Of a stretch of DNA of 64,000 nucleotides, positions 1-11,330 are shown in pieces. Origin of the DNA: Welwitschia mirabilis (Eukaryota > Gnetophyta > Gnetopsida > Welwitschiales). The notes beneath the pieces are model-generated. The model saw only the letters and a program-made list of their open reading frames with translations, was not told the DNA's origin and ran no database searches. The stretch lies in contig JBOZIK010000001.1 in assembly GCA_051453625.1 (NCBI GenBank), forward strand, positions 181,406,225 through 181,470,224. The letters run 5' to 3'. The number at the start of each line of letters is the position of its first letter. Position 1 is the first letter of the stretch. The position numbers and the translations under genes were made by a program.

Positions 1-1180
1 TTTAGATTTCTAATAAAGGAATTAGGATGGACCCTAAAAAATTTAGTATCATTAAAAACCTAGCTTCTACAACTAATGTAAAATAAATTTGATCATTCCT
101 TACTCATTATGGCTTTGATCATCACTTTATTCAAGTTTATGCAAAAATTTATAAATTCCTTATACTAGTTACTTGATAAAGAAGCTAAATTTAATTGGAA
201 TAAATATTGTTAGCTTTATTTTAATACACTTAAAGATAAAAACATTTAAAGATAAAATCTCTTTTACTCTTATTATAATAGGACTCGATTAGAATAAAGA
301 TCTTGAGTTATTGTGTGATGCTAGTAATATTTCTATGCGTGGGGTGCTTGGTCAAAAATATGAAAATGATTTTAAGATTATATCTTATCATAGTAAAACT
401 TTATCTAAAGCTCAAATGAATTATACTACTCTAAAAAAAGAAATGTTAGCAATTATCATTTATCTTGATACACTTAGATATTATCTTTTAGGCTTTTATA
501 CAAATGTTTATACTAACCATGCAGCAATTAGATACCCTATGATCAAGAAAGATTCTATTGCTAGACTTATTAGATGGATCCTCCTTATGAAAGAATTTAA
601 TTTGACCATCATTAATAAAGTAGAAAAGCATAATAGTATAGTTAATTATTTGTCATGTCTTTCTTCCTCTCTTGATGATTTTATGATTAATAATCCTTTT
701 CCATATGAATAACTTTTTGCTATATCTTCTACTCATTCTTGTCCTTGATATGTTGATATTGTTAGTTACCTTATTACTATAAAAACACCACAACATTAAA
801 GTTATAGTCAAAGAAAATCCTTTATCCATAGGATATGTAACTATAAATGAATAGAGCCATATCTTTATCATAGGTGTAAAAATCAAATCATGAGAAAATA
901 TATAGCTAAATGGAAAAAAATCTAAATCCTTCATCTTTATCATGACGGTATTTGCAAAGGTCATTTTAGTGGATAAGAAATGGCTATGAAAATTCTTCAC
1001 TCTGGTTTTTATTAGCCTTCTCTTTTTTAGGATTCCTTTCATTTTGCTAGAAGATTTGATGGTTGTCAATGTTATAGTAGCCTTATTCATTCTCAAAAAA
1101 TATCTCTTAAACCTATTCTTGAAGGTAAACATTTTGATTATTGGGAAATTGATTTTATAGGTCCTATTAAGCCACCTTCT
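1..1180 (+). pseudogene. pol: gypsy pol fragment: RT end, RNase H, integrase zinc-finger and first catalytic Asp
   Basis: Bases 1-300 give the RT thumb/connection region (IRMDPKK, then a FYRRFI-like block), with stops. The longest open stretch is 311-712: RNase H with CDASN, SKTLSKAQMNYTT, KKEMLA and a TNHAA block where the family has TDHAA (Asp to Asn). After further stops, 1020-1180 gives the second half of the integrase HHCC finger (FDGCQCY) and WEIDFIGPI, which holds the first Asp of the DDE triad. Coding stops abruptly at 1185, where a foreign sequence begins, and resumes at 4876. The enzyme would copy RNA to DNA and integrate it; this copy cannot be active. Confidence 0.88.
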
Positions 1181-4100
1181 AATGATGTCATGTCCAAAGT
1201 TTTTCCAAGTTAGAAACCTTTCTGAACTCTCTTATTAAATAATCAAATATTTAAAGCTTTTTTTTTAATAAAAAGAAATCTAGCTTCTAGTTAAAAGTAA
1301 AAGAAAAATTTAAGTAAAAGTAATAGTAAACTTTCATGTTAATGCAAAATATGGTTTATATTTTTTTTAGAAATTATCTTGGAGTTTTTGTTACAATTTT
1401 AGTTAATATGGAGATTTGTATTGATTATGTATACAATTAACACTAGTTATGATGTAGTTTATATTTTTCATGCTACATATAACATTTATCTCTTACTCAT
1501 GCACTGGAAATTACATGATATCTTGAGTATTAGTTCATGATTATTATTGGCATGTAATTTAATTTATTATCAAATAATATTATGTTATTGTTCACACCTA
1601 GTGGCCAGACTTGGAAAGCAAGGGTTAAAGAAAACTAAACCTCCTTTTGTTAGTCCTACTATTAGTCTCCCTTCATAAATACTTGAAACCTTGTCTTTAG
1701 AGTCATATTTGGTGACTTGATTATGTGAAGTCTGGTTTTCTGTAGGAGTGCAAGAACTTCATTAAGATTAGGTGTGGTCTACGTTCCCTCTTGTAAACAT
1801 TATACCTTCTTACATTTTTTGAATTTCTTTCATGTATTGATACTGTAAATCTTATGTGATTATCATGTGTCTTATGTTACCATGTATGCACTACCATATT
1901 CATGAAATGCTAGCTTTCTTAGTCTGGTTCTGTGAAACCCTTGTTAGCTTGAGTCGTCTTGCTAAACAAATTCCTTGTGACTTATACCTTACTTATCATG
2001 GTTAAACTTTTGAAAATCTAGAGTCCCTTGTTGACCTTAGACCTTGGAAAAAAGTAAATTATGATATTAAATTCCAACTAAGGTAACCAGTTGTTCGAAC
2101 TTCAGAGAGTGAAGCTTTCTATTATGAGTCCCAAGGCTGTGGGACCAAACCTCTAGGGTAGAAAGGAAAATATATGCATGCCATATAAATAATATTGTCC
2201 CTTCTAGTTGTGTGCAACTAGCTTACTTGTGATAATGTGGTGAAATTATTATAAAGAAGATAGTGAAATTAGATGAAACGTCTTGGTCGAGTCTCTTTGT
2301 GTGTAGCCTTAGCTTACCTTAGTAACCTTTTTAACCTATTCCATGTCGTGGGCTACACTGGGAGCTATGATGATTTAGTTCTCATACCACCTGTGCCTGT
2401 GCAGGAGATACTGCATGTGAGGAAGCTGAGAGAAACTAGTGATCATGTTGTTATCTTCAACTCTCTTTAGATTATTTTTGCAGTTGCATGAAAGTACTAT
2501 GTTAATTCTGTTCTAGTTTGTTTGGCATGCATTTTAGCTAGAGCCAGTTAACTTATTGTGCTATGAGTACTTCTTGTATTAGATCTTATTTTCCATTAAT
2601 GAAAGTGTGTTTAACTTGTAGTCATTTAAATTGCATCATGGCGTTTAACTTCAAATATTTTCTATCTGCACTTATATATGTTAGTATGAAGAGTTTTATA
2701 CTTAAAGTTATGTGGATCACTCTAAGAAGTGAACTTTTTTCCATGGAATAATTGAACTAGAAAGTAAAAACTACAGTTTTCCTTAGAAATGATCACATGC
2801 TTATTATGTTTCCTCTTAGTTATCATAATCATTATTCTTCATGCATAAGAAAATATCTCAAATAAACTATAAGATCAATGTAATGAGGTCGTTAAGTAGA
2901 ATAAAATTTACTACTTGTTATCATTTGTTTATACTACTTTGTAGGGGGTCTTAAGTTTGACTCCCAGTCAAAATGGCCCAATTTGTTTTCCTTCTTCAAA
3001 ACCCTTAATTCTTTTATTTAATCCAATAATTATTGTTTTTTAAGATGCCATTGTAGCGAGGGTCAAGATCTAGCCTATTGCTCTATTTCTCTGTTGTGCT
3101 AATTACTATGAGCGCCCCCTTTTTCTTCTTTGTGCCAGCACTCTACCATCATTTATTCCTCTTGCATTACTACTCCCACACCCTACATGACATTGCCTAT
3201 GCCCTCTCCTCTTAATTGTACCTACAAGTCCCTACTTAATGTAGCTCGCCTTCGTCCTTGGCCTATGCCGCTGAGCTCCACCTCGATCCCTCAGCTGAGC
3301 CTGTGCCTTCCAAAGCCCTATGCGCATGCAACATGACACCGCACTATGCCATCTGCATTCTTCTTCGTGTTCTCCTCTGTTTTCTTCCCACTCAGTTGGC
3401 TACATACTGCTACCCCTCTGCAAAGTTCACCTGCGCTCACCATTCCTTCTACCTATGTGTTTTCCTTAAGAATGCCTTGCGCTTATGCTTTTTCCTCTCG
3501 CCATACCATCTTTCCCTTCTCTCCCTCTATCACTGTGCACCCACCGCTCAGTCTGTTGTGTGCTATTCCTTTTTTATACCCCCACTTCTCTCACAGTTAT
3601 TGTGCATCGCGTCCTCTGAACGCGCTCGTCCTCTGCCTCTCTGCGTTAGTCTCCCTTCAGTGATATGTGCGCCTTCGTTAACTGCACCCTTATGTGTACC
3701 TGTGTTTGTTGATGTCTATCTTTCTCTTCCTTTACCCACCTGCAACCAGAGCCGCACCACAATGCTTCACTTGCTCCTTCTTCATCCTGCGTCAGTGCGC
3801 TCACGCAAAGCCCTCCCAAACACCCATCTGCAGCTATGTAGCGGATCTCCCTCCTTCATAGTGCCTGAGTGCTCTTTACTGCTCATCTACCATTCCTCCT
3901 TAAGTGCTCAGAGTGCACGTGCCACCTATTCTTTCATTTTTGCACCCTATGCTTTCCTTGTCGAGTTCATCTTTCTGTCCCCTTCTGGATCTTTGCTAGA
4001 ATGCATGCTGCTTCCCAGTGTCAGTCACACACCTGTTGCTCCATCAGAGCCTGCTTGCCTATGTTTCCATGGCCTATGAGCTAATCTCAGTGCCTGTGTC

Positions 4101-4880
4101 CTGATGTTTTTATCTTGCCTCTGTCTCCCTTCTTGTCCTTCCCTTCACATTCTCCTCGCCCCCGGCTCACTCTCGTTCCTTTCCATCCATAATCTACCCT
4201 CCATTTATACCATTGGCATCATTTCCTCTTTTTACTCCCTCTTCACAGATCCTTTGTGCGTTTTGTTGATACCTTGTACACTCCGCACTCATCTCCGCGT
4301 AGATCAGATCCGCACTGAAATCCCGTCATTTCTCTCACATTGGTAACAACCCATCTCCCATGAAATAAGTATGAAAGAAAATTATATTTCAATTTTTTTC
4401 TAGTCTAATTGATTATGTAAGAGGAATTAAGAAATTAAAAAGGGGATGGTCCTAGCTTCAATTCCTAGCCTCTACATTTTTGGTTTGTATGAGTTTTCCT
4501 TTTTTAAATACTTATAAGCCCTGTATAAGGATTATTATTATTAATATGCACCATAGAAAATTTCTCTTTAAACTAAATGGGATTGCTAACATACAACATA
4601 GTATACACATATGGTTTGAGGTAATTCCAAAATATTGCAAGTAACTAATTTTTGGTAGTAGGTGTCACAAATTTAAATCAACTTGTAATTGTAATATTAA
4701 CTTTAGTCTTATTATATAGCTAAGTACAAACTTTTTATTTTTTTTTTGCATAATAATGTTACTAGATTATTAAAATTTTCTCAATGATTATGTCCTAATA
4801 CAATTTATGTATTTAATCTAATCTTGCCAAAGTCAAACTTTTAAATAGCCTTTGGTGCTTAAAAGCAACATTACAAATGA
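1181..4880. mobile_element. 3.69-kb LTR-type insertion (probable solo LTR) with TSD AATGA
   Basis: Inserted DNA spans 1186-4875. It starts TGTCATGTCC, ends AACATTACA, and is flanked by AATGA at 1181-1185 and 4876-4880. Removing the insert and one TSD puts the two halves of the integrase core back in one frame, which fixes the boundaries. No gag or pol coding and no second copy of the left end is seen inside, so a solo LTR is the simplest reading. Internal landmarks resemble the C1 and C2 LTRs (CACCTAGTGGCCAG near 1,597, then CATAAATA near 1,674), suggesting a large-LTR chromovirus of Del/Tekay kind. Orientation is inferred as +. A small non-autonomous element is the alternative. Confidence 0.75.
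3090..4345. other. GC-rich, pyrimidine-skewed block inside the solo LTR
   Basis: Base composition changes sharply here, from roughly one-quarter to one-third GC on either side to about half GC, with many more C and T than A and G on the + strand and CG dinucleotides that are rare elsewhere. A 273-codon open frame (3258-4079, +) runs through it, overlapped by open stretches in another frame. The predicted peptide is rich in Leu, Ser, Cys and Pro, has no family motif I recognise, and has no start context or neighbours that support it. The open frames are probably a by-product of composition. The block may be a captured fragment of other DNA or a feature of this LTR family. Confidence 0.6.
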
Positions 4881-5705
4881 TAAGAACTACATTTTACTGG
4901 ATGTTGATTACGTTACTAAATCAGTTAAAGCTATTATTACTTCTATAAATGATGTCTGAAATATTTGTAATTTTCTTAGAACTTATATCTTTCAATGTTT
5001 TGGTTTTTGTAGGATTATCATTAGTGATCAAATAACTTATTTTATTAATCATCTTTTTAAAAAATGTCTTTTATTCATTAGAATAGAACATAGACTAGCT
5101 TGTGCTTATCATCTACAAACCAATGGTCAAGATAAAAATGCAAATAAAGAACTTCAGAAAATGCTACTGAATCTTGTCTCTATTAAAAAGAAATCTTAGG
5201 CTTCTAAACTTAACAACGTTCTTTGGGCTTATCGTACTACTTAACATAATTCTCTTAATTTTCATCTTATGCACTTATATACAGAAGAGTCTGTATTTTA
5301 CCCATTGATGTGTGTCATAACTCTTATTGTTCTTTTCACCAACTTAATCTTGTAGATATTCATGAGAATATTAAATATAGGTTAGCCCAACTTGATCACC
5401 TAGATGAAAAACATATTTGTACTATATGTTGTTAATTAATTTATAATGCCCAAGCTAATTTTAAATATGATAGAAAATTACTTTGTAAAACATTTGAACC
5501 TCTTCAACTTTTCCTTTTACACAATACTAGAGTATATCTTTTACTTAATAAGTTTACCTCTAAATTATTAAATCCTTATCTTATAGAGAAAGTACATTCT
5601 AATGGATCTATTGAAATTTTTGACTTAGAAACTAAAGAGATTCAAAAAGTTAATAGAAAAAAGTTAAAAATATATGAAAACTCTTTTGATTTAACTTTGA
5701 ACATG
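4876..5705 (+). pseudogene. pol: gypsy pol fragment: integrase catalytic core and C-terminal domain
   Basis: This continues the integrase of 1-1180 after the insertion. Readable blocks are YILLDVDYVTKSVKAI, then IIISDQ (second catalytic Asp), a YHLQTNGQDKNANKE block (catalytic Glu region; family form YHPQTNGQ.E..N.E), and LWAYRTT. The C-terminal part includes LLHNTRVYL, GSIEIFDLETKE and KVNRKKLKIYE, the usual end of Athila/Tat-type pol. Several in-frame stops and shifts are present. Nothing chromodomain-like follows, which argues against a chromovirus. Confidence 0.88.
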
Positions 5706-6022
5706 GTAGAAGTAGTTGTTTTGGAGCTTCTCCTCAATGTGAAGGACTTCCATCCTATCATTGCTTGAATTCTCTCTTAGCTTATCCCTTTGGTGAATGT
5801 CATGATATCACTTGATCATCTTTTATACTTGACTTATCTATTGCTTTATGAAGTTTTTATGACTAGTATTCATATAGTAATAAGATTGAATTCATCCAAT
5901 ATTAAGACATTTCTATGTATATGAACTTCACTTTGAAGGAAGATACCTTAGTTCTTGTGTGTGTTTTCTTTAATGGTGTGATGTCTTTGGTTATTTAGAT
6001 GTGTTCGTTTTTAGAAATTATT

Positions 6023-6030
<8 letters not shown>

Positions 6031-6097
<67 letters not shown>

Positions 6098-6224
6098 NNN
6101 NNNNNNNNNNNNNNNNNNNNNNNNNNNNNNNNNNNNNNNNNNNNNNNNNNNNNNNNNNNNNNNNNNNNNNNNNNNNNNNNNNNNNNNNNNNNNNNNNGAG
6201 AGAGAGAGAGAGAGAGAGAGAGAG
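6031..6224. repeat. (GA)n microsatellite broken by a 100-N assembly gap
   Basis: Perfect GA dinucleotides run on both sides of an N block at 6098-6197. The N block is exactly 100 long, a conventional placeholder, so the true length is unknown. The same dinucleotide occurs at the matching position of element E (60,063-60,738, seen as CT on the + strand), so the tract belongs to this retrotransposon family. Confidence 0.95.
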
Positions 6225-7744
6225 TAATGATCATGATCTATTATATTTGCACAAAAAAAAAAATATGATAACCATGATGTCCTATCACACTAGGGTAAAT
6301 TTTTCTAAAAGGAATCTTTGGTAATATTAGTATCTATGGAAATTTCACTAGGGGATTAATTGGCTATGCTTTACAAGTCCTCACTTCTCTAACTATGGTT
6401 GCACTCCCCTTATTATGGAAAAGTTGCAATAAACTTTGAGGCTATGGATCAGTGGTGTTCTTGATGTCATCATAGGCATTGCTTATTTCTTAAACTCTTA
6501 GTATTCCTATATGATTATTTCACTTTTGAAGATTCAAGTGTGTTTTGGTGTATAAGTAGGTAAGTTCATTTCTAAGTAGCTTTTAATCTTATAATTAATT
6601 ATTCTAAGCACTTGATCTTTGGATCTTATCATTCATTATTCTAAGCACTTGGTCTTTAGTGTTGTCATAATCACTACCTTTTTTAATGGAAGTCAATACA
6701 TTTTGTCATACTTACTCAAGTGGTTTTATGATGTCTTCCAAAGGGGTTTACTAGGTTAGAATTTAGGGTAGGTAAGACATATTCTTCATGTTTCTTCTAT
6801 TCATTTTCATTTTTCTTTTCTTTAGTTTTTTAATTTATTGTTTAAAAGTTATTTTTGTACTTTTTCATCCTTACATAGGACATTATCATTTAGTAGTATC
6901 CTTTTTATTATTCATAGCATATCAAATTAATTTTCTTTTAACATTTTAATTAAACAAATAATACTTTATGCTTTAAAGCTTTTTATGATATTCCTTTGTA
7001 TCTTTTGGAGTTATATTTTTTTTTTGTTTATTTTTTACTTCAGGCACATTTGTTTAGTCTTTTTTGTTTGGTTTTAACCTAGTTAGTATCTTTTATTGGC
7101 CTATTTTTCATTTATTTTGCATTTTTGTCATCATTCTAATTTGTCATGACTCTTCATCATTTCCTCTTTTTTGAAACTTTCTGATACACTTTATTACCTT
7201 CACGATAATCTCTAAGTCTAACTTTCTAAGCTGATATGTTTATTTTTGACAACTTTTTGCAAGTATTGTCATCCATTTAGTGGTTTAGACAATAAAGGAG
7301 ATGACATTAAAATTTTTTCTAATAGTCATTTTATGGCTGTCATCTAGACAATGCGATTGGATGACAGTGAGATAAAATCATGGTGTTGTTTTTATCCTCA
7401 TTTTTATTTCATTCTCTATTATTTCTACCTATTCTTTTAAGAGATAATAGTGCCCCTAGTCCTTGCTAACATGCTCGAATGTATCCCTACTAGATTCACT
7501 TATCAGATTTTTAGATCTTTGTAGTTTTTCAAAAATGAGATATGTTTTTCTCTTCCCAAGTCTTTTTGATTTTTTCTCCATTTTTTAGCTTTTCGATACA
7601 CAGTCTTCATGTATGTTATTCAATTTTTTGAGATCTTTAATTAGGAACTTATAGATCTGGTTTTTACTGCATCTTTTAAAAATTACAATGAATTATGTGC
7701 TTCATGAGATAAAATTAGTTTTTTAACTTTAAAAGTTATTTTCT

Positions 7745-7844
7745 NNNNNNNNNNNNNNNNNNNNNNNNNNNNNNNNNNNNNNNNNNNNNNNNNNNNNNNN
7801 NNNNNNNNNNNNNNNNNNNNNNNNNNNNNNNNNNNNNNNNNNNN
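7745..7844. other. Assembly gap (100 N)
   Basis: Exactly 100 undetermined bases. The flanks are T-rich on the left and ACCTAAAACACAC on the right, with no obvious overlap. Confidence 0.99.
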
Positions 7845-7979
7845 ACCTAAAACACACTTTTTACACTTTTCACACATTTCAAACTTTTTTTTAAATGGCT
7901 AGGTAATATGAAACATATTGATACTAGGATATGTTTTCATAATTTTTATACATTTTTAACCAATTTTTGGGACATTTTA

Positions 7980-9260
7980 AGCATCCTAATGATGTAGTTT
8001 AACTATGATCACTAGACCTCGCATGACTTATCAGGTATTTATGATTGAGTAGGATACATAAACATAGAGCTAAATAGGCTAAATCTGAGAGCAAGAGTAG
8101 CTCATTAGTATCATTGAAGGTAGAACATTAAAGTCAATGCATGCCCCACTTCAACACATAAGCTCTCTTACTCTTTAGACTACTACCATCCATATTAAAA
8201 GATATTTTGGGGATTTTATAAGCTAATTAGAGCCAAAGATAAATTAGTGACTCATAAGTTTTTAGGCCTCGTGAATTCTAGACACACAGGGGGCATATTA
8301 AATATCATAGACTAGAGAGTTCTACAATATCATGTACATAGAGTATTGACACAATTCTCATGGACATATGGTAGATGTAATTGTAGCCACAACTTTGAAT
8401 CTTGAGATAGTCATCCTCTTAAACCACATTACCATAGTGATAGATCTTTGTGGTATTGGATGTATTTACATACATTCTGCTTGTGGGATAGAGGAGCATC
8501 ATACATATGATGCAACATTAGACATATCAATAAACTTGACTTTGAATAGGTAGGATGTTTTAGTAACATAGTTAACTCCTTCTTATCACATTTTATATAG
8601 ATGACTAATTCATAATATTAACTCATCTTTCCATGCTAGTCATGCCATGATGGCTCATCTATAGATTTTGGTAGTGTTCAAGCAGGTTAAGAAAATGGGC
8701 TTATCCATGTTTATATGGAGGATTCTTAGGTCTATGACAAAAGCATGACAGTTGTAAACTTTGATATATTCATGCCTCTTCTTAGCCATGTTTAAACACT
8801 TCTGTATACTAGAGCCTATGGAGGAGTAACAATTCATACAAATACAAACTTTATCTTGTTACTATAAGACATAGGTATAGAGGGACTAGGAGAGCCAGAG
8901 AGACCTCAGGTTCAGAGACTTCTAGTTGGCATTTTACTAAAGCAGATTTAGGCCCTTCTAGCAGAGACCACTAAGATCATCAAAGGTTTTCTTAACCAAG
9001 GTACCTTGACACTTGAGTAAAGGATATAAATATTTGAGTTAAAAATCGAGACAATTAATAGGAGAGTATAACAGTCTGAAAAGTAGTTGGTGGATGTATG
9101 TCAACACATTCTATCTATTAAGCAAAGTGTTATAGTAGATCTCCCAGAGGTAGTTCAAGTATAGGGAGATAAGATAGTACATTTTATCTTAACATCATTG
9201 CACCTTTGTTTCCCTATAGATCCTAATCTTTCTTCCTCTTCTCCTCTCACACCTGAGCCT
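7980..9260 (+). pseudogene. Decayed post-pol ORF of element D (Athila-type, tentative)
   Basis: Scattered open stretches on the + strand, the longest at 8368-8553, in the interval between pol and 3' LTR where Athila-type elements carry an extra ORF. One stretch near 8,310-8,360 reads VLQYHVHRVLTQFSWTYGR, resembling a conserved block of plant retrotransposon post-pol proteins (a VLRYLHRVLAHT-like motif). The far end (8,930-9,250) is Glu/Lys/Ser/Pro-rich, as the C-termini of such proteins often are. Frameshifts and stops are dense and no function can be assigned. Element E lacks this whole interval. Confidence 0.35.
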
Positions 9261-9731
9261 ACCGTTCATTTAAAGTTTATCATAAAATGAAGAGAGGATT
9301 TATTTATTTATGTTATATTTTGTATCTTTTCCTGCATTTATATTGTACCAAAAACTCATAATGAGGATCATTTGTGTTACCCTTGAATATTTTATTTACG
9401 TAGTATACATTTCCATGGAGGGCTATTGATTATCAGCATATTTAATGATTATCTTTTTGAAAAGTTTTATTGTAGGTTTTTGTATTTCTAAGAATATTTC
9501 TTAGCTTGTTGTCCCCTACATTATCCATATGATGACTCGGATGATAATATGGCTAGTGCACTACATAGGTAAAATGTTTATTTTTCTATTTTTGATAATT
9601 TAATCTAAATCTATGAAATTTTTGAAATTCTTTCTAAGATTATTTTTCAATTCCTTAGTTATTTTTATTGACAGTTAAGTTATCTTAAAATCATCATTAT
9701 CTACTTGGTTTTGTCTAGGACTGATAAGGGT

Positions 9732-9742
9732 AAGTGGAGGGC
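9732..9742 (+). other. Polypurine tract of element D
   Basis: AAGTGGAGGGC lies directly before CTATGTTATACTACC, where the 3' LTR begins. Element E has the same arrangement on the minus strand (AAGTGGGG at 58,881-58,888), and element B has AATAGGGGGC before its LTR. The tract would prime plus-strand DNA synthesis. Confidence 0.75.
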
Positions 9743-9744
9743 TA

Positions 9745-10920
9745 TGTTATACTACCAACTTGTATGTATTTTATAGGGTATTTTGAGTAGTTTTGTAGGT
9801 TATTAGATAGGTTTATGCTAAATTTCAATGATAATGAAGAGCTAAGATGAATAATATTAAAAAAAGATATATTCATTACATTTTATAGAATTTGAGGTAA
9901 TTTATACTATTTCCTATTTGAAGTAAAATTCTTGCAAATAATAAGGCTAATGTGATACCTGAAAAACTATATAAAAGTCTCTCATCCACGTCATCATTTA
10001 GATGACTGTAAAGATGACAAAACACTTAAGTAAAGTAGGATGCTAATTGAAATTAATTTGACAGTTGATGTGGAACTCTTATGAGGTGGCATTATCTCCT
10101 GTGTCATCTAGATGACTAGCAAGATAATACTAGAAATAGATGCTTCACCAAAATTCACTAAACTATAGCCATTTATCTTACACTTTCTTTTGTGGATATT
10201 AGGATTATTTCCATGCCTATTAGTATTGTCTATTTGTAAACTCTATTTTGCAAATAAATAACCCTCTACCCTTGACTCCATCTTATCTTTATTTGAACTA
10301 AAAATTCTTATGATAAGATTTTGAAGGGCTAGAGATCTATCCAATATTATTTTGGAGAGACATCTTTCTTAGTGTTGAGCTATGCATTCTTTATTAAGGT
10401 GATACTACTTTGTAACACAGATGTTGGTTTGATTATAATCAAAACTTTATTCTTTTTTTAATATTTTTTATTTTATGCATGTCCCTTATGGTTTATATTG
10501 CTTCTAATTTGATAAGATTCTTTAATGATATAGATTTTGAAGACAACCTTTGTTAAGGTTGATATTATTATTTTGGTGCATTTTATTGTCTTTCCTAAAT
10601 TAACTTTTCATAGTTCTCATTATTTATTCAATGTATCTAATAGCTCAGATAGGTCTCAGTCTAGTGATGACATTTCTTAATTAATGTAAGTCATATAGGA
10701 TCGATCTATGTGATAGGTTGTTTTGGTAATCGGACGAAAGTTTCACTTAGTTTAAACTTTTTCTGCATTGTTATTTATTTCTACTTTAAGAATATAAAGT
10801 GTTTCAAATCCAAAATTAATTCTCTTTCTTCTCATCTATTACTTTAATGAGAATATGAAATTTGGATCACTCCCATTTATATTAGTGTATTGTATTATGC
10901 AAAATCTATATTTATTTGTA
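9745..10920 (+). repeat. 3' LTR of element D
   Basis: It starts with TG after the polypurine tract and aligns along its length with the LTR of element E (minus, 58,875 down to about 57,835). Shared blocks are the start (ACTACCAA), GTAGGTTAT/GTAGGACAT, the TCATC palindromes, TTTTGAA...GAGATC, TTTGTAACACAGATGTT near 10,413, TTTATGCATG near 10,473, and CTCCCATTTATATTAGTGT near 10,870. The promoter is probably at the AAATAAATAACC segment near 10,250, because E has CTATAAATAAAAC at the matching place. The right edge is approximate. Confidence 0.72.
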
Positions 10921-10921
10921 A

Positions 10922-11330
10922 ATGATAGAATCTACTTAAGAACATAACATTAGCATAAATATGCACTACAATGTTTACTGTCTCATGATTTCTTGGTAAA
11001 ATAAACATTTTCATATCTACCAAATGAAAGTAATACTCTATTATTTTTATCGTAAAAACAATATTAACAAGAACTATATAAAACATATGTACCTTTATCA
11101 TAAATTTTATTAATTCTAAAATGATTATGCTTTAGTTCATTAACATAAATAACACTGAGAATAGTAGAAAAATATTTATTTGTAGTAGTTTTTGGGTCTT
11201 AAAATTAAAAGTTATCATTATTTCTAGCTATAATAGCTTGTCCATTACATTTCTCCATGTTTGAAAATGTGATCATATATCATATCATATTTCTTAGACA
11301 ACCACTATTAACATATTAAGAAATGTCATT
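10922..11330 (-). pseudogene. pol: Copia fragment G: protease and gag-pre-integrase
   Basis: On the minus strand, a protease-like start reads NSGCLRNM (family DSGCSRHM, catalytic Asp to Asn), followed by VIYVNELKHNHFRINKIYDKG and ENVYFT, the conserved gag-pre-integrase blocks. The open stretch 10895-11101 covers the last part. It resembles the same domain of element S (34,568-34,861) but is a separate, older copy. It is bounded on the left by the D LTR and on the right by sequence leading to the B LTR at 11,908, so both gypsy elements may have landed in it. Upstream copia coding may resume after 37,921. Confidence 0.65.

Larger units (their letters stand above)
5706..7980 (+). other. Element D 3' non-coding region, with (GA)n tract
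   Basis: No coding is seen. Bases 5,750-7,000 align by eye with the minus strand of element E (about 61,080 down to 59,500): shared phrases include GATTGAATTCATCCAAT (5,885 region and the E counterpart near 60,940) and CTATGGTTGCACT (6,393 region and near 59,880). It is therefore inherited 3' sequence of the family rather than a separate insertion. From about 7,240 the similarity to E fades. A TCATC-rich segment at 7,260-7,370 resembles the LTR palindrome motif. A 100-N gap lies at 7745-7844. Confidence 0.6.
1..10920 (+). mobile_element. Element D: 3' part of an Athila/Tat-like Ty3/gypsy retrotransposon
   Basis: The window opens inside pol, so the 5' LTR, gag, protease and most of RT lie outside. 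In order I see RT end, RNase H, integrase (split by an insertion), a long 3' region with a (GA)n tract, a decayed extra ORF, a polypurine tract and a 3' LTR. The long region between pol and 3' LTR, with an extra ORF, is typical of Athila/Tat elements. Element E at the right end of the window (minus strand) is a second member: both share the post-pol sequence, the (GA)n tract at the same place, the polypurine tract and the LTR. The right edge is placed where similarity to the E LTR stops and copia coding begins; I found no clean TSD. Confidence 0.72.

Noticed and set aside
311-712. Host gene encoding an RNase H-like protein
   Set aside because: Sequence blocks and the flanking RT and integrase identify it as retrotransposon pol.
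653-1132. 159-codon minus-strand frame
   Set aside because: Antisense shadow of the gypsy RNase H/integrase region, whose + strand motifs are clear.
3258-4079. 273-codon open frame on the + strand as a protein gene
   Set aside because: It lies inside a TSD-bounded LTR-type insertion, overlaps other open frames in a GC-rich stretch, and has no motif, domain or start context. Composition alone explains it.
5999-6268. Arg-Glu and Leu-Ser repeat proteins across the GA/CT tracts (also 60,031-60,778)
   Set aside because: Pure translation of a dinucleotide repeat, extended artificially by N bases.
8368-8553. Independent small gene
   Set aside because: Short frame in the interval between gypsy pol and its LTR; better read as part of a decayed element ORF.
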